64,000 nt of DNA from Leptolinea sp. UBA5203. GTDB lineage: Bacteria; Chloroflexota; Anaerolineae; Anaerolineales; Anaerolineaceae. Below are positions 8,714-16,999 of this stretch, one piece after another. Within the stretch, counting starts at the first letter, position 1. Each line of letters begins with the position of its first letter. The stretch covers positions 26,672 through 90,671 of the forward strand of contig DHVR01000056.1 in NCBI GenBank assembly GCA_002412765.1, written 5' to 3'. The notes under the pieces were generated by a model. It had not been told where the DNA came from and searched no databases. It saw nothing but the letters and a program-made list of their open reading frames with translations. Position numbers and translations under genes: made by a program.

Positions 8714-9769
8714 ATGCTGACTCAATCAGAGATTGATGCACTATTAACCGGCGCTATTGAAATTGAACAATCCGAATCCAAGGAGGGGGTCAATTTAGCG
8801 CAGTTAATGGGTAAATCTGATTCTGTAGTGGATGAGAGCAACGAGGAAAAAGTTGTCCGTCCATATAATTTCTGGTCCCCCGATCGTTTTTCGAAGGACC
8901 AGATGCGTGCTGTTGAGCTTGTGCATGAAGAGCTGGCTGAACGTCTAACCAATTCGCTGCCATCGTTCTTACATACGAATTTACGCCCCCGAGTTGTGCA
9001 TACAGAACAGGGTCGCTTTCATGATTTTATTAATGATCTTTCACCCAATAGTCTGTATCATATGATTACACTGTCTCCATTACCGGGGCAGATTGTACTA
9101 ACTATCAGCCCAGAAGTAAGTAACCTGATCCTGGAACAACGATTGGGCGGGCAATCCGATAAAAAAATGGTCAATCATGTTTTAACCGAGATCGATCAAT
9201 CGTTATTGCATGACTTGGTCGAAAATATGCTTAATGACATTAAAGCATCCTGGAGCAAGGTTGTCGCTGTTGAGCCAAAACTGGTTGATAGTACAGTAAA
9301 CCAGCATTGGGTTCAAATGATGGTCGGTAATGAACGGGTGATGACCATTGCATTTGAAATTGTCATGCAGCAGGTCACAGGAACGATGAGTTTCTATATT
9401 CCATTTTCCATGCTGAAACCGGTGATATCTCATCTGAACCCCCATACGATTATCACAGGGCGGAAGGAACAATTTTCTGACCCTAAAGCTTTGATCATCA
9501 ATATGGAAAACCTTAAGAGAATTTCTTTACCCTTAAGAATCATTCTTGGGAATGCCAATATTAAATTTGAAGAGCTGGTGCACTTAAAAGCGGGTGATGT
9601 CATTGTATTGGATACATTTGCAAATCAGGAAATCAACATAAAAGTTGCTGGACAAAACAGATTCAAGGGTAAAGTAGGCAAGGTTGGAAAGCGAATGGGG
9701 ATCAAATTAACAGGCAAGGTTGAAGCAGATAATTCACTCTTTGACAACCTACTAGAGGAGAGAAACTAA
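8714..9769 (+). CDS. fliM: Flagellar motor switch protein FliM
   Basis: A 351-residue C-ring protein. The first residues, MLTQSEIDALL, are the CheY-P-binding motif of FliM. A CheC-like middle domain (about 70-245) and a C-terminal SpoA domain (about 270-340) follow. Together with FliG and FliN it sets rotation direction. Its stop overlaps the fliN start (TAATG). It is a true FliM rather than a FliY-type phosphatase, since fliN is separate and short. Confidence 0.95.
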   Translation: MLTQSEIDALLTGAIEIEQSESKEGVNLAQLMGKSDSVVDESNEEKVVRPYNFWSPDRFSKDQMRAVELVHEELAERLTNSLPSFLHTNLRPRVVHTEQGRFHDFINDLSPNSLYHMITLSPLPGQIVLTISPEVSNLILEQRLGGQSDKKMVNHVLTEIDQSLLHDLVENMLNDIKASWSKVVAVEPKLVDSTVNQHWVQMMVGNERVMTIAFEIVMQQVTGTMSFYIPFSMLKPVISHLNPHTIITGRKEQFSDPKALIINMENLKRISLPLRIILGNANIKFEELVHLKAGDVIVLDTFANQEINIKVAGQNRFKGKVGKVGKRMGIKLTGKVEADNSLFDNLLEERN

Positions 9770-10140
9770 TGGAAAACAATATGGCAGTACCTGGACAAGC
9801 GCCTAAAAGTCCTAGACCCGCTGATGTGATGGATAATCAGACCTACGATATGATGCTGGATGATTTTGATGATACTCCCCAAGCAGCAGTACCCAATAAC
9901 CTGGGTATGCTGATGGATGTCAACATGCAGTTGACCGTTGAATTGGGTCGCGCAAAGATGAGTGTAAAACAAGTTTTAGAACTTCAGCAAGGTGCGGTAT
10001 TGGAGCTTGACCGAATTGCAGGCGATGCGGTTGATATCTATGTGAATGATCATTTGATTGGAAGAGGGGATGTTGTGGTTGTGGATGATAAGTTTGGAGT
10101 TCGAATAACTGAGTTGATTATTCCAAAGCCAGGCGATTAA
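9769..10140 (+). CDS. fliN: Flagellar motor switch protein FliN
   Basis: A 123-residue protein with a roughly 45-residue variable head and a C-terminal SpoA domain holding the family signature VELGRAKMSVKQVLEL and DIYVNDHLIGRGDVVVVDD. FliN forms the base of the C-ring and docks the FliH-FliI export ATPase. The start overlaps the fliM stop and is preceded by GAGGAGAG. It has no FliY/CheC domain. Confidence 0.95.
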   Translation: MENNMAVPGQAPKSPRPADVMDNQTYDMMLDDFDDTPQAAVPNNLGMLMDVNMQLTVELGRAKMSVKQVLELQQGAVLELDRIAGDAVDIYVNDHLIGRGDVVVVDDKFGVRITELIIPKPGD

Positions 10141-10141
10141 T

Positions 10142-10645
10142 ATGTTTGAACAAATAAAAAAAGTTCTATTAAAAAACGAGAAAAACAGGAAATTAGCTAT
10201 CACGATTGGATGGGTAAGCCTTGTTTTGATTGTCTTGATAATTGCAGCAAATATGGGGGGGAGTTCCGCAGTTAATGCCGATGAATTATCCGCTTCGACC
10301 GAGTTCAATATTGGAGAAATGGTATTTGGCACCATGATCCGTTTAGTGTTGGTGCTTGCATTAATTTATGGATTGTTTTCCATCTATCGATTATTCCAAA
10401 AAAGTGATTTGAAGATTGCAAAAAGGCGATTACAAATCGTTGATTTGCATCGGTTTTCACAAAAGCAGGCAGTGGTCATCTTACGGGTGGACGATCAGGA
10501 ATTGTTAATTGGCTTGACTGATCATGAGATTACTTTTCTCAAAACCATTTCAGCTGGAAATCAAAAGACTGAATTGCAGGATTTCAATGATGATCCAGAT
10601 CGAAAACCGTTTCAGGATTATATGGACGAACAAAATGAGCAGTAA
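10142..10645 (+). CDS. fliO: Flagellar biosynthetic protein FliO
   Basis: A 167-residue protein with two hydrophobic helices (about 18-38 and 62-82) and a cytoplasmic tail that fits the FliO domain (KRRLQIVDLHRFSQKQAVVILRV would span it; key residues lie at about 98-120). FliO is the assembly scaffold for the FliP ring of the flagellar type III exporter. Identification rests on position between fliN and fliP as well as on the domain. An unusual second N-terminal helix is present, since many FliO proteins have only one. It overlaps fliP by 11 bases. Confidence 0.85.
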   Translation: MFEQIKKVLLKNEKNRKLAITIGWVSLVLIVLIIAANMGGSSAVNADELSASTEFNIGEMVFGTMIRLVLVLALIYGLFSIYRLFQKSDLKIAKRRLQIVDLHRFSQKQAVVILRVDDQELLIGLTDHEITFLKTISAGNQKTELQDFNDDPDRKPFQDYMDEQNEQ

Positions 10646-11411
10646 TCAAAAGTTGGTAAAGCGGCGAACCTATTTATTGGTGTTTCTTTTGTTTGCATTG
10701 GCATTGGTTTTGTCATCCTGTTCAGGAACCGGGGATATTAAAGCACCTGGGGTCACATTCTCTCTAGAACAAGACGGACAACCTGCGGAAGTCTCTTCGG
10801 GTGTTCAACTGCTGGTTTTAGTCACAGTCCTTTCCCTTGCCCCATCGATTGTGATCTTAATGACCTCCTTTACCCGTATCGTGATCGTACTTTCCCTTTT
10901 ACGTAATGCCATTGGCACTCCAACAGTTCCTCCATCACAGGTTGTGATCGGTTTGGCTTTATTGTTAACCTTTTTTATCATGTCGCCGACGATTAACGAA
11001 ATCAATACAACTGCCTTGCAGCCTTACATCAATGAGCAAATTGATCAAGCAACCGCTTTGAAAAACGCCGCAATTCCGATACGTAATTTCATGTTTAAAC
11101 AAACTCGGGAAAAAGATATTGAATTGTTCCTCTCCTTCAATGGAAGCGAGCAGCCTCAGACCATGGAAGATATTCCAACCCTGGTATTGATGCCTGCTTT
11201 TGTCATTAGTGAATTAAAAACTGCCTTTATGATGGGGTTTGTCATTTATGTCCCATTTCTGATTATCGATATGGTCATTTCCAGCATCCTGCTTGCCATG
11301 GGTATGATGATGATGCCGCCATCGCTTATTTCATTACCTTTTAAATTATTATTATTCGTTATGGTGGATGGTTGGTATCTACTCACCCGTTCACTACTAT
11401 CAAGTTTTTAG
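10635..11411 (+). CDS. fliP: Flagellar biosynthetic protein FliP, with lipoprotein-like signal peptide
   Basis: A core export-gate protein of the flagellar type III secretion system. The family segments are clear: SFTRIVIVLSLLRNAIGT, the MSPTINEIN stretch and the C-terminal MVDGWYLLTRSLLSSF. An upstream ATG at 10524 exists, but it would overlap fliO by about 120 bases; ATG at 10635 gives 258 residues, typical of FliP with a signal sequence. That signal has a basic start (KLVKRR), a hydrophobic core and then LSSC, which fits the lipobox rule. Lipidation of FliP would be unusual and is only inferred. fliQ follows after 11 bases. Confidence 0.93.
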   Translation: MSSNQKLVKRRTYLLVFLLFALALVLSSCSGTGDIKAPGVTFSLEQDGQPAEVSSGVQLLVLVTVLSLAPSIVILMTSFTRIVIVLSLLRNAIGTPTVPPSQVVIGLALLLTFFIMSPTINEINTTALQPYINEQIDQATALKNAAIPIRNFMFKQTREKDIELFLSFNGSEQPQTMEDIPTLVLMPAFVISELKTAFMMGFVIYVPFLIIDMVISSILLAMGMMMMPPSLISLPFKLLLFVMVDGWYLLTRSLLSSF

Positions 11412-11422
11412 GGAGGATTAAT

Positions 11423-11692
11423 ATGGACGAAGGAATGTTAATTACCTTAGCGCAAAATGCGCTGGTGATGACGGCTATGCTTGCAGCTCCTTTCCTCTTG
11501 GTAACATTGGTCATTGGTAGTATCATCAGTCTCATACAGGCGGCTACTCAGGTAAACGAGTTTACATTAACCTTTATACCGAAAATTATTGGTATTCTCG
11601 TTGTCCTTGTTTTACTAGGTAGCTGGATGATTCAACAATTATTAGTTTATACAACAAATTTGTATAATACACTGCCAACATTAATCAAGTGA
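11423..11692 (+). CDS. fliQ: Flagellar biosynthetic protein FliQ
   Basis: An 89-residue export-gate protein with two transmembrane helices (about 15-40 and 50-75) and the family motif SLIQAATQVNEFTLTFIPKI. The ATG at 11423 is chosen because GGGAGG lies directly upstream; a longer frame from 11372 would overlap fliP. FliP, FliQ and FliR form the helical export channel. Unusually fliR does not follow: two regulatory genes are inserted first. Confidence 0.95.
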   Translation: MDEGMLITLAQNALVMTAMLAAPFLLVTLVIGSIISLIQAATQVNEFTLTFIPKIIGILVVLVLLGSWMIQQLLVYTTNLYNTLPTLIK

Positions 11693-11696
11693 GCCT

Positions 11697-12560
11697 ATGC
11701 AGACTACTTTGCTTGTTTCTCAAACAGAATTAAGCCAATATCAACAAAAAATTCTGAAGTTTATCGATTCCGATTTAAAACCATTGCCCAGCAGTGTTTC
11801 TCGAGTGTTAAATGCGGTGGATGATCAGATGAGTAACGCTGGATTTATAGGGGAGTTATTGGGGCTGGATCATATTTTGGCTGCCAAGGTATTGCAGGCA
11901 GCCAATTCAGCTTATCTTGGATATGGGCCTTCTTGTTCAAGTTTAACCGATGCCGTTGTACGATTGGGATTCAATCGCATTAAGACCATGGTATTAGGGG
12001 TGGTAACTTCTTCTGTTCTTGAAACATCTTTAAAAGGGTACCGCTATTCATCAACGGATATTTGGAATCATTCAGTGGCTGTTGCCACTTCTGCTCAATG
12101 GATAGCCAGAGCCATGCGGTACGCTTTTCCAGAAGAAGCCTATGTTGCCGGTCTGTTGCATGATATAGGGAAAATTACTTTGAACCACCTGATTGTTGGG
12201 ATTTTAGCCCCTTTCTATGTTCAGGTGGATCAAAAGGGGTTTGCCGTGTATCGGGTCGAACGGATGTATTTCGGACTTGATCATGCATTTGTGGGCGGTA
12301 TGATGGCGAAGAAGTGGAATTTTCCGGAACGATTACTTTTGGGAATAAAGCATCACCACACACCCAATGAATCCACTGATGATGGGTATCTCGCGAGCAT
12401 TGTTAACATTGCTAATGCCTGTAACCCTTATAGTAATTCAAAAGACAATCATTATGGACTGGATAATATTCATCCATCTTCATATGCAATTCTGGGTCTA
12501 GATAAACAGCAAATTTCTGAAAAAATTGCTGATCTTTTCACATATTACAGATCAAAATAA
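11697..12560 (+). CDS. HDOD-domain protein
   Basis: A 287-residue soluble protein dominated by an HDOD domain (about 20-215). It has the typical opening LKPLPSSVSRVLNAVDD, the LGLDHILAAKVLQAANSAY block and a retained HD pair in GLLHDIGKITL. HDOD proteins bind partners or c-di-GMP-type signals and often act with receivers; few have a proven reaction. It lies 4 bases after fliQ and 3 bases before a receiver gene, so the two are probably one regulatory pair expressed with the export apparatus. Its function in motility is inference. Confidence 0.85.
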   Translation: MQTTLLVSQTELSQYQQKILKFIDSDLKPLPSSVSRVLNAVDDQMSNAGFIGELLGLDHILAAKVLQAANSAYLGYGPSCSSLTDAVVRLGFNRIKTMVLGVVTSSVLETSLKGYRYSSTDIWNHSVAVATSAQWIARAMRYAFPEEAYVAGLLHDIGKITLNHLIVGILAPFYVQVDQKGFAVYRVERMYFGLDHAFVGGMMAKKWNFPERLLLGIKHHHTPNESTDDGYLASIVNIANACNPYSNSKDNHYGLDNIHPSSYAILGLDKQQISEKIADLFTYYRSK

Positions 12561-12563
12561 AAC

Positions 12564-12974
12564 GTGGAAAAAACTACCCGTAAACCAAAAAAAATTGACC
12601 GAATATGCATTATGGAATCAGATCGGCTTCTTTCCGATTTTATGGTTTTAATCCTTGAAGAATTTGGTTTTAAAATTGATATCGTATCCGACAAAACTGA
12701 AATTCAGGCCTATATTACTGAGAAAAGACCAAGACTTTATATCATCGATGTGTTTTTACCCCAATGGAACGGTCTGGAAATCATTCAGTATATGCAAGAA
12801 AATGAACTTTTATCTGGTACACGGGTGATTGTAATCTCTGCTTTTGGTTACCAGGAAGTTGTTCAGCAGGCGATTTTAAATGGAGCATCCGATTTCCTCT
12901 TGAAACCTTTTGAAAAACAAACCTTATTGACCAAAGTCCGGACCCAATTAATTGAACTTTATCACGGGGGATAA
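12564..12974 (+). CDS. Stand-alone receiver (CheY-like) protein
   Basis: A 136-residue single receiver domain. The phospho-acceptor Asp is in YIIDVFLPQWNG, a Ser replaces the usual Thr in VIVISAFG, and the Lys is in LLKPFEK. The acidic pocket has ESD rather than the usual DD pair. There is no output domain. The start is GTG, with no strong ribosome-binding site, and lies 3 bases after the HDOD gene, so translation may be coupled. It could signal to that protein or to the motor. It is distinct from the cheY at 49780, which sits in the chemotaxis operon. Confidence 0.85.
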   Translation: MEKTTRKPKKIDRICIMESDRLLSDFMVLILEEFGFKIDIVSDKTEIQAYITEKRPRLYIIDVFLPQWNGLEIIQYMQENELLSGTRVIVISAFGYQEVVQQAILNGASDFLLKPFEKQTLLTKVRTQLIELYHGG

Positions 12975-13073
12975 AGCAGATTATTATTTTACAAATAATT
13001 TAGTCATGCTTCACTTTCCATTTACAGCCAAAAAAGCGCTCTGCGGGTATCTTAATAACGTGGAGAAAAGTTC

Positions 13074-13835
13074 ATGCTAATTTCGATTGCTGCAGTTCAA
13101 TACTTTATCCTGATATTTACCCGAGTGATTGTGATTCTGGTACAGATACCCATCTTTGGTGGAGCCATGATTAACAACACGGTAAAAGTCGGATTGGGTA
13201 TTGCCATTTCAATTATGATTATTCCCCTCGAACAAATCTTGAATTATCAAGTGGAATTACCCGCCGTTGGATTGGCCTATGCGATATTTCAGGAAATAGT
13301 CATTGGATTTATGGCAGGATTTGCGGCGTCTTTATTATTTAATATGATCCAAACAGCTGCTACACTGATGGATCTTTCCAGTGGTTTTAGTGCCGGATCT
13401 GTTTTTAACCCCACAATTGGAGCACCCGGATCAGCATTTGATCAATTTTTTGTTTTATTTGCCATGATGTATTTTCTGGTCATCAATGCACACCATCAAT
13501 TTTTACTAGGTTTAAGATACACTTTTGTCGTTTTACCAATCGGCAGTTCTTTGAACCTCCTTACGCCAGATAATTTATTAACCATGAGTGGAAAGATCAT
13601 TAGCAGTGGTGTTCAAATAGCATTACCAGTCATGGGTGCTTTGTTGCTAACCGATCTAACAATGGGCTTATTGGCTCGTGTTTCTCCCCAAATCAATGTT
13701 TTCTTTTTAGGTCTACCCGTTAAAGTTTGGGTGGCAGTGGTTGGCTTATTTTCGGCAATAATCATTCTTGGTCCTGTAATTCGAGATATTTTCGCCAATG
13801 TGGACTTGGACATGATTCAGATATTAGGACTATAA
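13074..13835 (+). CDS. fliR: Flagellar biosynthetic protein FliR
   Basis: A 253-residue integral membrane protein with about six hydrophobic helices and the FliR signatures FTRVIVILVQIPIFGG near the start and GFAASLLFNMIQTAATLMD in the middle. It completes the FliPQR channel. A 99-base gap separates it from the receiver gene, holding GTGGAGAA as ribosome-binding site at about 13061. No clear promoter was found in that gap. flhB begins 3 bases after its stop. Confidence 0.95.
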   Translation: MLISIAAVQYFILIFTRVIVILVQIPIFGGAMINNTVKVGLGIAISIMIIPLEQILNYQVELPAVGLAYAIFQEIVIGFMAGFAASLLFNMIQTAATLMDLSSGFSAGSVFNPTIGAPGSAFDQFFVLFAMMYFLVINAHHQFLLGLRYTFVVLPIGSSLNLLTPDNLLTMSGKIISSGVQIALPVMGALLLTDLTMGLLARVSPQINVFFLGLPVKVWVAVVGLFSAIIILGPVIRDIFANVDLDMIQILGL

Positions 13836-13838
13836 CTC

Positions 13839-14918
13839 ATGGCAGAGAAAACCGAAGCCCCAACTCCTCGAAGGATACAGGATGCACGGGAGCGTGGACA
13901 AGTTGCTAAGTCAGTGGAACTCAATTCTGCACTGATATTGTTAATTGTTGGAGTTTGGATTATCCCAGGACCTGGAGCACAGTTAGCTATTGCGTTGGAG
14001 AGAGTCATTTTGGCTATGATTTCAAAGATAGAACCCGGAATTGTTGCCGTGGATATGACAACAGTTTGGTTACGCGATGTGCTTTTTTCAAACCTGTCAT
14101 TCCTTGCACTTCCTTTGATAGAAATTTTATTTGGGATATTAATAATAAGCGTTGGGATGGATTTTCTTCAAACCGGTATAAATTTTCCATCGAAAAGAAA
14201 GTTTGTGGATTTTGATCGAGTGAATCCAGCTTCAGGATTGAAAAAATTATTCTCATTGAACGGCTTGGTAAATTTACTTAAGTCAACATTGAAACTAACA
14301 ATTGTAGGATTAATCGCCTATCAGTATTTTCAAGCGAACATGAACCAGCTTTCTATACTATCAACTATGAGTATGAAAGGGGGACTGATGGTTTGGATCA
14401 ATATGGCGACTGGTTTGGTCATTCGCATTGGAGCTGTCTATTTTATTCTTGCTGTTGCGGATTACATCTATCAGCGTTGGGAGTACATGCGGAATCTGAA
14501 GATGTCCAAACAGGATATCATGGATGAATTAAAGAGAACAGAAGGGGATCCATTTATTCGAGGACGTATTCGCCAGCAGCAAAGGCGAATGGCTCAAATG
14601 CGAATGATGTCGAAGGTACCAAAATCAGATGTGGTGGTGGTTAACCCAACCCATTTGGCGGTAGCCATCAAATATGATGACAAAAAGCACAAAGCACCGG
14701 TTGTTCTGGCAAAAGGGGCTGATTTGGTTGCTGCCCGGATTATTGAAATTGCCAGAGAAAATAATATTGAAGTTATCCAAAATATTCCTGTTGCCCGTGC
14801 ATTATATAAAAGCGTTGAGATAGATGATGAAATACCTGCTGAAATGTACATGGCAATGGCCGAGATTTTATCTTTCGTCTTTAGGAAAATGAAAAAACAA
14901 GGTAATTATGGCAGTTGA
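13839..14918 (+). CDS. flhB: Flagellar export switch protein FlhB
   Basis: A 359-residue protein with four transmembrane helices and a cytoplasmic domain holding the self-cleavage motif NPTH (VVVVNPTHLAVAIKY, about residue 267). The opening AEKTEAPTPRRIQDARERGQ is the family hallmark. FlhB switches the exporter from rod/hook to filament substrates together with FliK. It overlaps flhA by 11 bases. A separate small protein at 45535 repeats its C-terminal domain without the cleavage site. Confidence 0.97.
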   Translation: MAEKTEAPTPRRIQDARERGQVAKSVELNSALILLIVGVWIIPGPGAQLAIALERVILAMISKIEPGIVAVDMTTVWLRDVLFSNLSFLALPLIEILFGILIISVGMDFLQTGINFPSKRKFVDFDRVNPASGLKKLFSLNGLVNLLKSTLKLTIVGLIAYQYFQANMNQLSILSTMSMKGGLMVWINMATGLVIRIGAVYFILAVADYIYQRWEYMRNLKMSKQDIMDELKRTEGDPFIRGRIRQQQRRMAQMRMMSKVPKSDVVVVNPTHLAVAIKYDDKKHKAPVVLAKGADLVAARIIEIARENNIEVIQNIPVARALYKSVEIDDEIPAEMYMAMAEILSFVFRKMKKQGNYGS

Positions 14919-16986
14919 AACAAATTCCTCCATACCAATGTTAAATTTAAAACGTCTGTTCCAATCCAAGGACATGATGATGGCATTTGCCCTTGTCCTC
15001 ATGGTTGTGATGATGTTGGTACCTTTGCCAAGTTTTGTCCTGGATCTGGTTGTGGGCCTTAACCTGGCAATGTCTGTCGGGATCATTTTGTTAACCATGT
15101 ATACCAAACAGCCACTCGAATTTTCAGTCTTTCCATCCTTACTCCTGTTGGTTACCTTATTCCGATTAGCCATCAATATTTCAGCCAGTCGATTGATTTT
15201 ATTGGAAGGCAACGCGGGCATGATTATTGATACCTTTGGTAAGATTGTGGTCGGTGGCAATTATGTGGTGGGTGTAGTCATCTTCATTATGCTGATGATT
15301 ATTCAATTTGCCGTCATCAATAATGGTGCAGGTCGTGTATCTGAAGTTACGGCCAGGTTTACGCTGGACGCGATGCCTGGGAAGCAAATGGCGATTGATG
15401 CTGACTTAAATGCGGGAATCATCAATGAAATTGAAGCGCAGCAGCGTAGAAAGCAAGTTACTGTTGAAGCGAACTTTTATGGGGCAATGGATGGTGCCAG
15501 TAAATTTGTAAAAGGGGATGCTGTCGCTGCCATCATTGTGATGATTGTTAACATTGTGGGGGGGTTCATTATTGGGATGGTGCAATTTAATTTGGATTTC
15601 CTTACTGCGCTGCAAAATTACACGGTTTTAACGGTTGGTGCCGGGTTGGCTGTTCAGGTACCTGCCTTATTAATTTCCGCTGCGTCGGGTTTGATTGTCA
15701 CTCGGTCGGCAACTGAAGAATCTTTGGGTGTTGATCTGGTTACTCAGTTATCCAATTACAAAGTTCTATTCGCAGGATCGGCCATCATGGTGATGATCGG
15801 GTTAATTCCTGGCATGCCAAAAATCCCATTTTTGGTTATTGCTTTAGGACTGGGTGGTGTGGCCTATATCATTTGGCGGGATTCACAGAAAACAGTTAGT
15901 GTCGCTGAACCGGAAGAGATCAAACCCGCCTTGGAAACGCCTGAAGAGATGATGCATTCGTTGATCATTGATCCGATTGAATTGGAAGTGGGGTATGGCC
16001 TTATACCTTTGGTGGATGAAGAACGTGCAGATAACTTGCTTCGTCAAATCACTAATATTCGCCGCCAGCTCATCAATGAGCTTGGATTCGTTCTGCCCGT
16101 TGTCAGAATTCGGGACAATCTGCGGCTGCAACCCCAGAACTATCGGATAAAAATCAGAGGCGAAGAAATTACCCGCGGCGATATTTTGGTTGACCGCTAC
16201 CTGGCTATTCCGAATGGACCTGTGGAAGTAGAAATTAAAGGGATCCCGACAACTGAACCTGCTTTTGGTATGCCAGCCTATTGGATCAGTGAATCCGAAA
16301 AAGGGAAAGCTGAAATTGCCGGGTATACCGTTGTATCTCCTCTTGCTATGATCAGCACCCATTTGACGGAAGTCATTCGTTTGCATTCCTCACAATTGTT
16401 ATCCCGCCAAATGTTAAAAGAAATGTTGGATCAATTGCGGCATCATTCACCGGCCGCGGTGGATGGCTTGATCCCTGAATTGTTAACCCTGGGTGAATTA
16501 CAAGAAATATTGAGGAACTTATTAAAAGAACGCATCCCGGTTCGAGATTTGGCTGGGATTCTGGAGACATTGGCCAAGCACGCCCATTCCACGCGGGACA
16601 CGAATATTTTGGCTGAGGCAGTCAGGCAAACCATGTCAGTCGCTCTTTCGAATTTGTATCGGGAACCTGATGGGCAAATCCATGCTTTTACCCTTGCTCC
16701 GAAGTTGGAATCCATGCTACGTCAGACACTGAATTCAGCGGAGGGTGGGTTTATGTTCCAAATTGACGCGTCTACTGCCCAATCGATTTTACATTCGATT
16801 GGTGAGCAAATGGAAAATTTGGCAAAGGATGGTCATATGCCCATATTGCTTTGTTCACGGGAATTACGGCTGGCGATTCGGAAATTGATAGAAATGTCAT
16901 TTAATACTCTGATTGTAATGGCTTTTTCGGAGATCAGTGCAGGAACAAAAGTAACTGCTCACGGCATGGTAGAAATCAACTCGTAA
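14908..16986 (+). CDS. flhA: Flagellar export protein FlhA
   Basis: A 692-residue export-gate protein. About eight N-terminal transmembrane helices (to about residue 320) include the FHIPEP-type region GRVSEVTARFTLDAMPGKQM, which precedes the DLNAG and RRKQ residues. The cytoplasmic domain (about 350-692) binds late chaperone-substrate complexes. FlhA forms the nonameric ring that takes energy from the proton gradient. It follows flhB with overlap and precedes flhF by 13 bases. Confidence 0.97.
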   Translation: MAVETNSSIPMLNLKRLFQSKDMMMAFALVLMVVMMLVPLPSFVLDLVVGLNLAMSVGIILLTMYTKQPLEFSVFPSLLLLVTLFRLAINISASRLILLEGNAGMIIDTFGKIVVGGNYVVGVVIFIMLMIIQFAVINNGAGRVSEVTARFTLDAMPGKQMAIDADLNAGIINEIEAQQRRKQVTVEANFYGAMDGASKFVKGDAVAAIIVMIVNIVGGFIIGMVQFNLDFLTALQNYTVLTVGAGLAVQVPALLISAASGLIVTRSATEESLGVDLVTQLSNYKVLFAGSAIMVMIGLIPGMPKIPFLVIALGLGGVAYIIWRDSQKTVSVAEPEEIKPALETPEEMMHSLIIDPIELEVGYGLIPLVDEERADNLLRQITNIRRQLINELGFVLPVVRIRDNLRLQPQNYRIKIRGEEITRGDILVDRYLAIPNGPVEVEIKGIPTTEPAFGMPAYWISESEKGKAEIAGYTVVSPLAMISTHLTEVIRLHSSQLLSRQMLKEMLDQLRHHSPAAVDGLIPELLTLGELQEILRNLLKERIPVRDLAGILETLAKHAHSTRDTNILAEAVRQTMSVALSNLYREPDGQIHAFTLAPKLESMLRQTLNSAEGGFMFQIDASTAQSILHSIGEQMENLAKDGHMPILLCSRELRLAIRKLIEMSFNTLIVMAFSEISAGTKVTAHGMVEINS

Positions 16987-16999
16987 AAGTGAAGAATAA

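Noticed and set aside
10524..10634. A longer FliP starting inside fliO.
   Set aside because: The extension would be 37 residues of basic, non-signal sequence in the fliO region; the ATG at 10635 gives a proper signal peptide.
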